Origin: Deltaproteobacteria bacterium GWC2_55_46
Lineage (GTDB): Bacteria > Desulfobacterota > GWC2-55-46
NCBI GenBank assembly: GCA_001595385.3
Contig: LVEI03000001.1
Span: 2,423,344 to 2,487,343 of the forward strand
Direction: 5' to 3'
DNA: 64,000 bases
Shown piece by piece: positions 1 through 8,174 of this stretch; position 1 is the first letter of the stretch; the number at the start of each line of letters is the position of its first letter. Position numbers and translations under genes: made by a program. Below the pieces are notes generated by a model. That model saw only the letters and a program-made list of their open reading frames with translations. It had not been told where the DNA came from and made no database searches.

Positions 1-1
1 G

Positions 2-376
2 CGCAGGCGCGGCGGGGGCAGCATCATAAACCTGGGCTCCATATACGGGGTCGCGGCCCCGGATTTCTCGATATACGAGGGCACAGGGATGACCATGCCG
101 GCCGCGTACTCCGCGATAAAGGCAGGGCTCTTAGGGCTCACAAGGTACATGGCTTCGTACTATGGCAGTTTTAACGTCAGGGCGAACTGCGTCTCCCCGG
201 GCGGCGTCTTGGACGGCCAGCCCCGGAGGTTCGTAAAAAAATACTGCTCCAAGGTGCCGCAGGGCAGGATGGCCTCGCCGGGAGATATCGTAGGGGCGGT
301 GGTATTCCTGGCCTCAGAAGCATCGTCATACGTGACGGGGCAGAACATAGTGGTCGACGGAGGGTTTACGATCTGA
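2..376 (+). CDS. Short-chain dehydrogenase/reductase, 5'-truncated
   Basis: This is the C-terminal 124 residues of an SDR-family NAD(P)-dependent oxidoreductase; the Rossmann start lies upstream of the window. The fragment shows the strand with the catalytic serine (INLGSIYG), the catalytic YSAIK (Y-x3-K) pair, and the typical SDR tail with FLASEASSYVTGQ and VVDGG. The stop overlaps the next start as TGATG. SDRs beside Gfo/Idh/MocA and CMP-sugar synthetase genes recur in nonulosonic-acid (legionaminic/pseudaminic-type) clusters, so a role in making such a sugar is likely. The substrate cannot be read from the fragment. Confidence 0.9.
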   Translation, partial: RRRGGGSIINLGSIYGVAAPDFSIYEGTGMTMPAAYSAIKAGLLGLTRYMASYYGSFNVRANCVSPGGVLDGQPRRFVKKYCSKVPQGRMASPGDIVGAVVFLASEASSYVTGQNIVVDGGFTI

Positions 377-1344
377 TGCTCAACGCGCTCGTGGTCGGAT
401 ACGGCTCAGCCGGCAAGAGGCACCTGCGAAACCTGCTCAGGCTGGAGTGCATAGGAGGGGTGGCGGTCTGCACCGGCATGCCAGGCGCTGAGAGCGACCC
501 GAGGGTGAGGTTCATAAGCTCGCTTGGTGAGGCGGAATCCAGGGGTTCGATTGAAAATGGGTTTGACTTCGCCATCGTCGCCAATGAGACGGGCAGGCAC
601 ATGGAGACCGCGATAGAGCTTGCTGGAAGGGGCATCGATCTCCTGATAGAGAAGCCGCTGTCTAATAGCCTCGATGGGGTCGAAGTCCTCGAGGACGCGG
701 TCAGGCAGAGGGGGCTTAAGGTGGGAGTCGCGTACAACTTCAGATTTCTGGGAGCGCTCGGCAGGGTAAAGGAGGAGCTTCGAAAGAAGACTATCGGCGA
801 GGCGCTCTTCGCGAGGATAGAGGCCGGCCAGTACCTCCCTGCGTGGAGACCGGGACGAGACTACAGGCGCTCCTACAGCGCGAGCAGGGCAAGGGGCGGA
901 GGGGTGACGCTGGATCTCTCCCATGAGATCGATTACATGCGCTATCTCTTCGGGGAGCCGGTCGAGTGGAAGGTCATCAGGTCAAAGGCTGGCTCCCTCG
1001 ACATTGACTCCGAGGACGTCTTCGAGGGCGTTTACAGGTTCACGAACGGCTTTGTCTGCAGCGTCCATCTCGACTACCTCCGCAGCGAGAAGAGGAGGAT
1101 GATAAGCATAACAGGGAGTAACGGAGCGATCGAGTGCGACCTGGCTGGCGCGCGTCTGAGAGCTGTGAGGGAGGGCCGGAGCGAGGATATGGGCACGCCG
1201 GCGATCTTTGACCTTGAGCAGTCCTACATGGACGAGCTCGTCCATTTCATCGGTTCCGTTGACAACGGCAGGAACCCAGGGCCGGGCCTCGAGGACGGCA
1301 TAGCCGCGCTCAGGCTCATTGAGGACTCTCATGTACATGGCTAA
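376..1344 (+). CDS. Gfo/Idh/MocA-family sugar oxidoreductase
   Basis: A 322-residue NAD(P)-dependent sugar oxidoreductase of normal family length. The N-terminal Rossmann motif GYGSAG (residues 9-14) binds the nucleotide. The family EKP signature is at about 92-94, with its lysine expected to act in catalysis, and a histidine in the segment DLSHEIDYM (about 180-188) matches the usual active-site position. Start and stop overlap both neighbours, so it is coupled to the SDR and the cytidylyltransferase. It probably oxidises or reduces a nucleotide-linked or free sugar in acidic-sugar biosynthesis; the exact substrate is unknown. Confidence 0.9.
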   Translation: MLNALVVGYGSAGKRHLRNLLRLECIGGVAVCTGMPGAESDPRVRFISSLGEAESRGSIENGFDFAIVANETGRHMETAIELAGRGIDLLIEKPLSNSLDGVEVLEDAVRQRGLKVGVAYNFRFLGALGRVKEELRKKTIGEALFARIEAGQYLPAWRPGRDYRRSYSASRARGGGVTLDLSHEIDYMRYLFGEPVEWKVIRSKAGSLDIDSEDVFEGVYRFTNGFVCSVHLDYLRSEKRRMISITGSNGAIECDLAGARLRAVREGRSEDMGTPAIFDLEQSYMDELVHFIGSVDNGRNPGPGLEDGIAALRLIEDSHVHG

Positions 1345-2035
1345 AAAGGTGCTTTGCGTAATACCGGCCAGGAGCGGCTCGAAGGGGCTTCCGGGGAAGA
1401 ATATAAAAGAGCTTATGGGCAAGCCCCTGCTGGCCTACTCGATAGAGCACGCGAAGGCCTCGAAGTACATAGACAGGATCGTCGTCTCTACAGACGGCCT
1501 GGAGATAGCCGGGGTGGCCTTGAGGCACGGGGCCGAGGTGCCTTTCTTGCGCCCCAATGAACTCGCCGGAGACCAGAGCAGCACGATAGACGCGCTACTT
1601 CATGCGGTAGAAGAGGTCGAGGGGAGCGGATACGGCTTTGACTACCTGGTGCTACTGCACGTTACGACACCGCTCCGAAGCGCTGAGGACGTGGACGCCT
1701 GCATAGAGCTCCTCGCCGGGACCAACGCCGAGAGCGTTTTCTCAGTGACCGAGGCGCACAGGAACCCCTACTTCAACATGGTCGAGGTAAGTGACGGGAG
1801 GGTCAGCCTGGTAAAACCCGGTAACTTCGTCTCAAGGCAGACTGCTCCGCGGGTATTCGACATGAACTCTTCCATATACGTCTGGAAGAAGGACGCGCTC
1901 AAGGAGAAGAAGGCCGTGATCCTTGACAAGACCGCCATCTACATGATGCCGAGGGAGAGGTCTATAGACATCGACGACGGACTGGACTTCAGGATCGCCG
2001 AGATGATCCTCAAGGAGGGCGCGGAGGTTGCCTAA
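1331..2035 (+). CDS. Acylneuraminate cytidylyltransferase family (CMP-nonulosonate synthetase), copy 1
   Basis: About 234 residues, the usual length of NeuA/LegF/PseF-type enzymes that activate a 2-keto-3-deoxy acidic sugar with CTP. The nucleotide-binding signature PARSGSKGLPGKN lies at about residues 12-24, and the acidic segment DIDDGLDF near the C-terminus fits the metal-binding region. I chose ATG 1331 because a GAGGA sequence sits about six bases upstream; ATG 1337 and an upstream TTG at 1319 are alternatives. It overlaps the preceding oxidoreductase and is followed by the sugar-amidation trio, which suggests a legionaminic- or pseudaminic-like product carrying an amidino group. Confidence 0.88.
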   Translation: MYMAKKVLCVIPARSGSKGLPGKNIKELMGKPLLAYSIEHAKASKYIDRIVVSTDGLEIAGVALRHGAEVPFLRPNELAGDQSSTIDALLHAVEEVEGSGYGFDYLVLLHVTTPLRSAEDVDACIELLAGTNAESVFSVTEAHRNPYFNMVEVSDGRVSLVKPGNFVSRQTAPRVFDMNSSIYVWKKDALKEKKAVILDKTAIYMMPRERSIDIDDGLDFRIAEMILKEGAEVA

Positions 2036-2879
2036 GATAGTAAGGATTATACCGAGGCTTGACATAAAAGGGCCGAACCTGGTCAAGGGGATACACCTTG
2101 AAGGATTAAGGGTGCTTGGCAGGCCGGAGTCCTTCGCGAGGCATTATTACGAGAACGGGGCTGATGAGATCATATACATCGACGTTGTGGCGAGCCTGTA
2201 TGAGAGGAACAGCCTTAAGGATATTATCTCCAGGACCGCCAGAGAGGCATTCATACCGATCACGGTCGGCGGCGGTCTGAGGACTTTGAGCGACATCAGG
2301 GAAGCTCTGAGAGCTGGCGCGGACAAGGTATCGCTTAATACGGCTGCCATAAGAAACCCGCTCATAGTAAGGGAAGCGGCGAGGATGTTCGGCTCTTCGA
2401 CAATAGTGTTGTCGATCGAAGCTATAAGGCATTCAGACGGGCGCTACTTCGCCTATACCGATAATGGCAGGGAGTTTTCCGGACAGGAGGCGCTGGCCTG
2501 GGCCAGGAGGGCGGAAGAGCTTGGCGCGGGAGAGATACTGTTGACCTCGATCGATAGAGAGGGCACGGGGGCAGGGTTCGACATTGAGCTTACGCGTTTG
2601 ATCTCGGAGGCTGTTTCTATACCTGTGGTCGCCTGCGGAGGCGCCGGCGGCCCCTGCGATATAGCCGATGTAATAACCGAAGGGAAAGCTGACGCGGTGG
2701 CGATAGCGTCGGTCCTGCACTACGAATATATAGATAACGCGAATATGAGGGAACCGGCAGGCGTTGAGGGCAATACAGAGTTCCTTAAGAGCAATAAGGG
2801 GTTTTCGAAAATAAAGCATTCCGGTCTCATGGAGATAAAAGGGCTTCTTGCTTCGAAGGGGATAGAATGCAGGATATGA
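2028..2879 (+). CDS. HisF-like cyclase subunit of a sugar-amidation system (WbuZ/HisF2-like)
   Basis: A 283-residue TIM-barrel protein with clear HisF features: RLDIK at 10-14 (first catalytic aspartate), VGGGLR at 80-85, LLTSIDREGTGAGFD at about 171-185, and VACGGAGG. The second catalytic aspartate of true HisF (SIDA context) is a glutamate here (SIEA, about residue 131). There are no other his genes nearby. It starts at TTG 2028, overlapping the upstream stop, with AAGGAGGG about ten bases ahead, and it overlaps the HisH-like gene. In O-antigen clusters this pair works with a PP-loop amidotransferase to place amidino or amide groups on sugars, so that role is inferred rather than histidine synthesis. 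Confidence 0.85.
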   Translation: MPKIVRIIPRLDIKGPNLVKGIHLEGLRVLGRPESFARHYYENGADEIIYIDVVASLYERNSLKDIISRTAREAFIPITVGGGLRTLSDIREALRAGADKVSLNTAAIRNPLIVREAARMFGSSTIVLSIEAIRHSDGRYFAYTDNGREFSGQEALAWARRAEELGAGEILLTSIDREGTGAGFDIELTRLISEAVSIPVVACGGAGGPCDIADVITEGKADAVAIASVLHYEYIDNANMREPAGVEGNTEFLKSNKGFSKIKHSGLMEIKGLLASKGIECRI

Positions 2880-3550
2880 CCGCATCAATCAACAGGCCAA
2901 AGGTCGCGATAGTCGATTTCGGGCTCGGGAACCTCTTCAGCGTAAAGCTGGCATGCGAGACGGCTGGATTGGACCATGAAATAACCAACGACCGACGCGT
3001 CATAGAGAGATCTGACGCGATGATATTGCCGGGTGTGGGCGCCTTTGGCGAGGCTATGGCAACACTTGAAAGCCACGGCCTCGTGACTTGCATAATGGAT
3101 TTTATAGCCAGCGGAAGGGCGTTTTTAGGCATCTGCCTCGGCATGCAGCTTTTGATGAGCGAAAGCGAGGAGTTCGGCAGGCATAAGGGTATCGGGTTTA
3201 TAGACGGCCGGGTAGTCAGGTTTAACAACTTGAACGGAGAGGAGCTGGTAAAGGTGCCGCAGATCGGGTGGAACAGGATCTTTAGCGAAGGACAAAGGTG
3301 GGAAGAGACACATTTGAACGGCATACCCGATGGGGCATACATGTACTTTGTCCACTCCTATTACGCGATACCGTCCGACCCTCGCAACGTCCTGTCAGTT
3401 ACTGATTACGGAGGGCGGCGGTATTGCTCTGGCGTCTCAAAGGACAACGTGACCGCGTTTCAGTTTCATCCGGAAAAGAGCGGGGTCCAGGGGATCAAGA
3501 TATATACCAACTGGGCATTGAACATAAAGAGGCAAATGGAAGCGATATGA
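2867..3550 (+). CDS. HisH-like glutamine amidotransferase subunit (WbuY/HisH2-like)
   Basis: A 227-residue class I glutamine amidotransferase. The nucleophile cysteine is in FLGICLGMQLL (C90), and the histidine and glutamate of the triad are in FQFHPEKSG (H201, E203). The first residues before KVAIVDFGLGN are poorly conserved, so a slightly later start is possible. It overlaps both the HisF-like gene and the next gene (ATGA). It should release ammonia from glutamine and channel it to the HisF-like partner for sugar amidation. The domain assignment is firm; the pathway role comes from the neighbourhood. Confidence 0.87.
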   Translation: MQDMTASINRPKVAIVDFGLGNLFSVKLACETAGLDHEITNDRRVIERSDAMILPGVGAFGEAMATLESHGLVTCIMDFIASGRAFLGICLGMQLLMSESEEFGRHKGIGFIDGRVVRFNNLNGEELVKVPQIGWNRIFSEGQRWEETHLNGIPDGAYMYFVHSYYAIPSDPRNVLSVTDYGGRRYCSGVSKDNVTAFQFHPEKSGVQGIKIYTNWALNIKRQMEAI

Positions 3551-4809
3551 GATTGGAAGCAAGATACGGACTCCCTTCAGAGGTGAAGTTCTGCAATAGG
3601 TGTGTCATCTCCAACCAGAGGCCTGCCTCGAGCATCGAGTTCAGGCATACTCCGGATAAAAAGCACAGGACCATGCACTTCGATGACGAGGGCATCTGCG
3701 ACGCCTGCAGGGTAGCCGAGGTGAAGGAACAGACCGATTGGCAGAGCAGGGAAGAGGAATTGTTGAGGCTCCTGGACAGGCACAGGAAGACCGATGGGAG
3801 GTATGATTGCATCGTGCCCGGCAGCGGAGGCAAGGACAGCGTCTATGCCGCGCATGTGCTGAAGTATAAATACGGCATGAACCCCCTTACGGTTACCTGG
3901 CCCCCGATACTCTACACGGATTACGGTCACAGCAACTTCAAGAACTGGATAGAGGTCGGGGGCTTTGACAACCTGACCTTCAAGCAAAACGGCAAGGTCA
4001 TGCGCTTACTTACAAGGCTCTCTATCGAGAATCTGCTGCATCCTTTTCAGACATTTATTCTCGGGCAGAAGAACCTGGCGCCGAAGCTCGCCGCCCTCTA
4101 TAGGATCCCGCTTGTCATCTATGGCGAGAATGAGGCTGAATACGGGAACCCTATAGCGGACAACTCGAACTCTATTCGTGACAAGTCCTATTACACCATG
4201 AAAAACCTTGGAGAAGTCTGCCTGGGCGGGGTCCCCATGCCCAGGCTTGTAGATGATTACGGCCTCAGGCTATCAGAGCTGATGGCGTTCATGCCTGTTG
4301 AGGCCGCGGAGATAGAGAAGGTCAATTTAGAGGTCCATTATCTTGGATACTACCTCAAGTGGGTGCCGCAGGAGTGCTACTACTATGCCGTTGAGCATAC
4401 GAACTTCCAGGCGAGGCCTTTCAGGACACAGGGCACATACAGCAAATACAACAGTATCGACGATAAAATCGACGACCTCCATTATTATACCACCTATATT
4501 AAATTCGGCATCGGCAGGGCAACATACGATGCCTCGCAGGAAATAAGGAACCGGCATCTGACACGCGATGAAGGGGTCGCGCTGGTTAAAAGGTTCGACG
4601 GGGAATTCCCGGACAGGTATTTCAAGGAAGTCATGGACTATATCGGGATGAAGCCTGAGAGGTTTTTAGAGCTGTGCGACACTTTCAGGTCGCCTCATCT
4701 CTGGAAAAAGACCGGAGGCGAATGGCGCCTGAGGCACACGGTCTGGGGCGGGGGCACGGACGATTATGACGAAAAGGGGTCTTATGAAAAACGTGGTCAT
4801 ACAGGCTGA
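3547..4809 (+). CDS. N-acetyl sugar amidotransferase (PseA/WbpG/LfnA type)
   Basis: A 420-residue PP-loop ATPase. Two CxxC pairs (CNRC 16-19, CDAC 51-54) probably bind zinc, and the ATP-binding PP-loop PGSGGKDS is at 91-98. This layout is that of enzymes that adenylate an N-acetyl group of a sugar and displace it with ammonia to give an acetamidino group. I chose ATG 3547, which overlaps the HisH-like stop as ATGA; the reading frame extends upstream, but that part lies inside the previous gene. It completes the HisF/HisH/amidotransferase trio. The modified sugar is probably the nonulosonic acid made by the flanking genes. Confidence 0.9.
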   Translation: MRLEARYGLPSEVKFCNRCVISNQRPASSIEFRHTPDKKHRTMHFDDEGICDACRVAEVKEQTDWQSREEELLRLLDRHRKTDGRYDCIVPGSGGKDSVYAAHVLKYKYGMNPLTVTWPPILYTDYGHSNFKNWIEVGGFDNLTFKQNGKVMRLLTRLSIENLLHPFQTFILGQKNLAPKLAALYRIPLVIYGENEAEYGNPIADNSNSIRDKSYYTMKNLGEVCLGGVPMPRLVDDYGLRLSELMAFMPVEAAEIEKVNLEVHYLGYYLKWVPQECYYYAVEHTNFQARPFRTQGTYSKYNSIDDKIDDLHYYTTYIKFGIGRATYDASQEIRNRHLTRDEGVALVKRFDGEFPDRYFKEVMDYIGMKPERFLELCDTFRSPHLWKKTGGEWRLRHTVWGGGTDDYDEKGSYEKRGHTG

Positions 4810-5773
4810 CTCGAACTTCCACAACATAGCGGGCGCTCAAACGCCGGGCGACGGCGCATACGCGGAGTACCGCAGGAAGTGGAGGGAGTGGCCGGAGCGG
4901 TTTTTCGTTGGGGACTTTCCGCTATTCATAGACGTCGAGGTCTCAAGCGGCTGCAACCTCAAATGCCCGTTCTGCGCTCATACGCACAAAAGGGGCGCGG
5001 TCGCGGCGGGGCTCATGGACCGAGTGGTCTTCGGGAGGATAATCGACGAGGGCGCGGAGAACGGGCTCTACGGGGTAAAGTTCAACATAAGGGGAGAGCC
5101 GCTAACGCACACGGAGGTAGCCGGGTTCGCGGCTTACGCCAAGCGCAAGGGCATGAGGGACGTATACTTCAACACGAACGCGATGCTTTTGACCGAAGAG
5201 GTCTCGCGCGCCCTCATAGACGCCGGCCTTGACAGGATCTCGGTATCTTTCGAGGGCTACAGCAAGGATGTTTACGAGAGTTACAGGGTCGGCGCCGAGT
5301 TCGACACGGTAGTGAGGAACGTAGAGGCCCTCCAGGGACTTAAAAAGAGGCTCAACGTCTCGCACCCGAAGGTAAGGGTGCAGACCGTGCTCTTGCCCGA
5401 GCTTGAGGGGCAGGTCGACGGCTACAGGGCCTTTTGGGAAGGAAGGGCGGACGAGGTCGCGTTCATCGACTACCAGGAGATGGGATTTAAGAGGAAGGGA
5501 GTGGAGTACCCATGGGCGTGCCCTCAGCTCTGGCAGAGGATGGCCGTATTCTGGGACGGCACCATACTGCCGTGCAACCACGACTTCGAGGCGCTGAACT
5601 CGCTCGGCAATGTGAACTCCACGTCCATAAGGCGGGCATGGCATTCCCCGGAGCTTAACAGGATGAGGGAGGCGCACAGGGCCGGGCTCGCCCACAGGAT
5701 AGCCGCCTGCGACGGGTGCTACCTGAGGGACAGCGAGACCATCAAATTAAAGACTTTGGAGAAGGCAAGATGA
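4784..5773 (+). CDS. Radical SAM/SPASM-domain enzyme in the sugar cluster
   Basis: A 329-residue radical SAM protein. The iron-sulfur motif CNLKCPFC (C57, C61, C64) binds the SAM cluster. The C-terminal part has SPASM-like cysteines in ACPQLWQ, FWDGTILPCNHD and CDGCY, with a LGNV segment between them. The start at ATG 4784 has AAAGGGG upstream and overlaps the amidotransferase by 26 bases; the 3' end overlaps the next cytidylyltransferase (ATGA). SPASM enzymes modify peptides, sugars and cofactors. Coupling to sugar-amidation and CMP-sugar genes suggests an unusual sugar modification such as epimerisation, dehydrogenation or deoxygenation, but the chemistry cannot be read here. Confidence 0.87.
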   Translation: MKNVVIQADSNFHNIAGAQTPGDGAYAEYRRKWREWPERFFVGDFPLFIDVEVSSGCNLKCPFCAHTHKRGAVAAGLMDRVVFGRIIDEGAENGLYGVKFNIRGEPLTHTEVAGFAAYAKRKGMRDVYFNTNAMLLTEEVSRALIDAGLDRISVSFEGYSKDVYESYRVGAEFDTVVRNVEALQGLKKRLNVSHPKVRVQTVLLPELEGQVDGYRAFWEGRADEVAFIDYQEMGFKRKGVEYPWACPQLWQRMAVFWDGTILPCNHDFEALNSLGNVNSTSIRRAWHSPELNRMREAHRAGLAHRIAACDGCYLRDSETIKLKTLEKAR

Positions 5774-6498
5774 TAGTGGCCATCCTGATCGGGAGGAAGG
5801 GCAGCAAGGGGCTGCCGGATAAAAACGTCTACCCCATCCTCGGCAGGCCGTCCGCATATTATCCCATGATGGCCGCGAAGGGCTGCAAGCAAATAGACCG
5901 GCTGTACATCTCAACGGATGACGAGCTCCTGATGGAGCTTGGGGTCAAATGCGGCGCTGAGATAATACAAAGGCCGCAGGAGCTCTGCACCGACCAGGCC
6001 CTTGGCGAGCACGTATTTGTCCATGCCTATAACCACGTAAAGGCCGCTGCCGGCGGGGTTGAGATAGCGGTCCTTCTTATGTGCAACGCCGTGACCGTCT
6101 CGCCTAAGATACTCTCCGAGGGCATAACGGCCCTGAGGGAAAACCCCGAGCTCGACTCAGCTGTGACGGTATCGAGGTACAACATGTGGAGTCCCTTGAG
6201 GGCCCGGAAGGTCGGCCCCGACGGGCTGCTGCACCCCTTTGTGCCGTTCGAGCTCTTCGGGGACCCGGCCAAGCTCAACTGCGACAGGGACTCGCAGGGT
6301 GACGTCTGGTTCGCGGACATGGGCGCTTCAATAGTGCGTGGCAGGTGCCTGGAGCGCCTGGACGAGGGGCTCCTGCCGCAGAAGTGGATGGGAAGGAAGA
6401 TATACCCTCTCAGGCAGTGGGGAGGGCTCGATGTCGATTTCGAGTGGCAGATACCCCAGGCCGAGTTCTGGCTCAGGAAGAACTGGTCCGGTTTATAG
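5770..6498 (+). CDS. Acylneuraminate cytidylyltransferase family, copy 2
   Basis: A 242-residue member of the CMP-nonulosonate synthetase family. The CTP-binding signature is GRKGSKGLPDKN (8-19), slightly different from the PAR-GSKG form of copy 1. The C-terminal segment LDVDFEWQ supplies acidic residues. ATG 5770 overlaps the radical SAM stop by four bases, which implies co-expression. It may activate a different acidic sugar, possibly the product of the radical SAM enzyme. A divergent paralogue for the same sugar is the alternative. Confidence 0.85.
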   Translation: MIVAILIGRKGSKGLPDKNVYPILGRPSAYYPMMAAKGCKQIDRLYISTDDELLMELGVKCGAEIIQRPQELCTDQALGEHVFVHAYNHVKAAAGGVEIAVLLMCNAVTVSPKILSEGITALRENPELDSAVTVSRYNMWSPLRARKVGPDGLLHPFVPFELFGDPAKLNCDRDSQGDVWFADMGASIVRGRCLERLDEGLLPQKWMGRKIYPLRQWGGLDVDFEWQIPQAEFWLRKNWSGL

Positions 6499-6516
6499 GG
6501 CGGGAAAGGAGTCTGC

Positions 6517-7611
6517 GTGCCGCGACTTAAAAAACACCTTGAGCGCTTATACAGGGTGAACCTCGATCATAGGTCGAGGAGGGGATATATGCGCCTGGAT
6601 ATGAACGAGGGCCTGCCCGGGCTTCCGGAGGGTGTCGTGAAGGAGGCGCTTTGCGGGATGGACGGTGAGTTCCTCTCATCATATCCGGAGTACGGGGAGT
6701 TCATCGGCAAGATCTCCTGTCATAACGGCATCGCGCCAGAGAATATCTGCCTGTCGAACGGCTCTGACGCGGCGATAAAGTACATATTCGACGCGTTCGT
6801 CTCGTCAGGCGACCGAGTCCTTCTGACAGACCCGTCATTCGCGATGTATAAGGTCTACTGCGAAATGACAGGAGCCGAGACGGTTACCGCAGAGTACGCC
6901 GGTTTCAGCTTTCCCATAGAGAATTTCATGGAGAAGCTCTCAGAAGGGGTCAGCATGGCGGTGGTCGTCAACCCGAATAACCCTTCGGGTTCCGTGATCG
7001 GAGAGGGCGACCTCGACATGATAATCGCTCTGGCCGAGAAGAACGACACGCTCCTGGTGATAGACGAGGCGTACTTTTACTTCCACCCGGAAACGGCGAT
7101 CTCAAAGGCGGCTGTCAGCAAGAACGTTATCGTGCTGAGGACCTTCTCAAAGCTTTGCTCCATGGCGGCCCTGAGGCTCGGATATGCCGCTGCCTGCCCT
7201 GAGATAATAGATGGGCTCAGGCGGGTGAGGCCCACCTTTGACGTCAACGCCGTTGCCGTGAGGCTCGCGGATCGCATACTGGACGAGCCGGGTCTGATAC
7301 CAGGGCTTGTGCGCTCGGCGGAGCTGGGCAAAGAGTATCTCCTCGAACGGCTCTCTTCGAAGGGGATAGAGTGCAGGGGAGGGCGCGCCAACTTCGTACT
7401 TATAAGGTGTCCCGGCATGGTCGGGCCACTCATGAAGGCCCTCGAAGAGAGAAAGATACTGGTCGGAGGCGGCTTCAAACAGCCATTCCTCCGGGATTAT
7501 ATAAGGGTGACGGTCGGGGACGCCGGGCTCATGGAGACGTTCTGCCGCGAGTTCCTCGAAGTCTGGGAGGCGGCCTCAGCTCCGTTCTGTAAAAAGGCGG
7601 TATGCGAATGA
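6517..7611 (+). CDS. Class I/II PLP aminotransferase (HisC-like fold)
   Basis: A 364-residue fold-type I aminotransferase resembling histidinol-phosphate aminotransferases. Visible motifs are NPNNPSG (152-158), VIDEAYF (about 181-187, PLP-ring aspartate D183) and TFSKLCSMAALRLGY, with the Schiff-base lysine at K212. The start is GTG 6517, with GGAAAGGAG six bases upstream. There are no other histidine-biosynthesis genes. HisC-like enzymes also occur in surface-sugar and phosphonate clusters, so it may aminate a sugar or an amino-acid-like decoration. It overlaps the downstream GNAT, which may acylate the new amino group. Confidence 0.85.
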   Translation: MPRLKKHLERLYRVNLDHRSRRGYMRLDMNEGLPGLPEGVVKEALCGMDGEFLSSYPEYGEFIGKISCHNGIAPENICLSNGSDAAIKYIFDAFVSSGDRVLLTDPSFAMYKVYCEMTGAETVTAEYAGFSFPIENFMEKLSEGVSMAVVVNPNNPSGSVIGEGDLDMIIALAEKNDTLLVIDEAYFYFHPETAISKAAVSKNVIVLRTFSKLCSMAALRLGYAAACPEIIDGLRRVRPTFDVNAVAVRLADRILDEPGLIPGLVRSAELGKEYLLERLSSKGIECRGGRANFVLIRCPGMVGPLMKALEERKILVGGGFKQPFLRDYIRVTVGDAGLMETFCREFLEVWEAASAPFCKKAVCE

Positions 7612-8168
7612 AAGACATTTTTCTGGAGGCCGCAGGCATATACCTCAGGCCGCCACGGGAGGAGGACCTCGAAGGGGACTGGTACGGCTGGCTTAACGAC
7701 ATGGCCGTCACCAGGTTCCAGAACAAGGGCATCTTCCCCAATACGAGGGAGAAGCAGAGGGAGTACTACAACTTTGTCATGGGCAGCAAGAACGACGTGG
7801 TATTCGCCATCGTCGAGAAGGAAGGCGACAGGCACATAGGCTCGGTGGGCCTCCACAAAATAGACTGGGTCCACAGGAGCGCGGAGCTGGGCATAGTCAT
7901 AGGCGAGCGTGGCTCCTGGGGCAAGGGCTATGGCAAGGCCGCATGGGGCCTTATAACCGGGTACGGGTTCAATGTCCTCAACCTGCACCGGATCTACGCC
8001 ATAGTGATGGAGGGCAACCTTGGCTCGGTCAGGTGCGCGGAGGAGAACGGGTTCAGGAAGGAAGGCGAGATAAGGGACTTCTTCTACAAGAACGGCGCGT
8101 ATCACAGGGTCCTTTACTTCAACGCCATCAGGGAAGACTTCGAGAGAAAGGATGGCCGGAGGCCATAG
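7602..8168 (+). CDS. GNAT-family N-acetyltransferase (RimJ/RimL type)
   Basis: About 188 residues. The N-terminus (IYLRPPREEDLEG) is typical of RimJ/RimL-like acetyltransferases, and the acetyl-CoA-binding segment is around GERGSWGKGYGKAAWG. The later segment LNLHRIYAIVMEGNLGSVR, with an asparagine-rich turn, also matches the family. Two possible ATGs (7602, and 7608 as ATGA overlap) precede it. In sugar loci such enzymes acylate amino-sugars, so acylation of the product of the upstream aminotransferase is plausible. The substrate is not determined. Confidence 0.85.
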   Translation: MRMKDIFLEAAGIYLRPPREEDLEGDWYGWLNDMAVTRFQNKGIFPNTREKQREYYNFVMGSKNDVVFAIVEKEGDRHIGSVGLHKIDWVHRSAELGIVIGERGSWGKGYGKAAWGLITGYGFNVLNLHRIYAIVMEGNLGSVRCAEENGFRKEGEIRDFFYKNGAYHRVLYFNAIREDFERKDGRRP

Positions 8169-8174
8169 AGGAAT

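Noticed and set aside
2028-3550. Histidine biosynthesis genes hisF and hisH
   Set aside because: No other his genes are nearby, an aspartate expected in HisF is changed, and a PP-loop sugar amidotransferase follows directly, so sugar amidation is the better reading.
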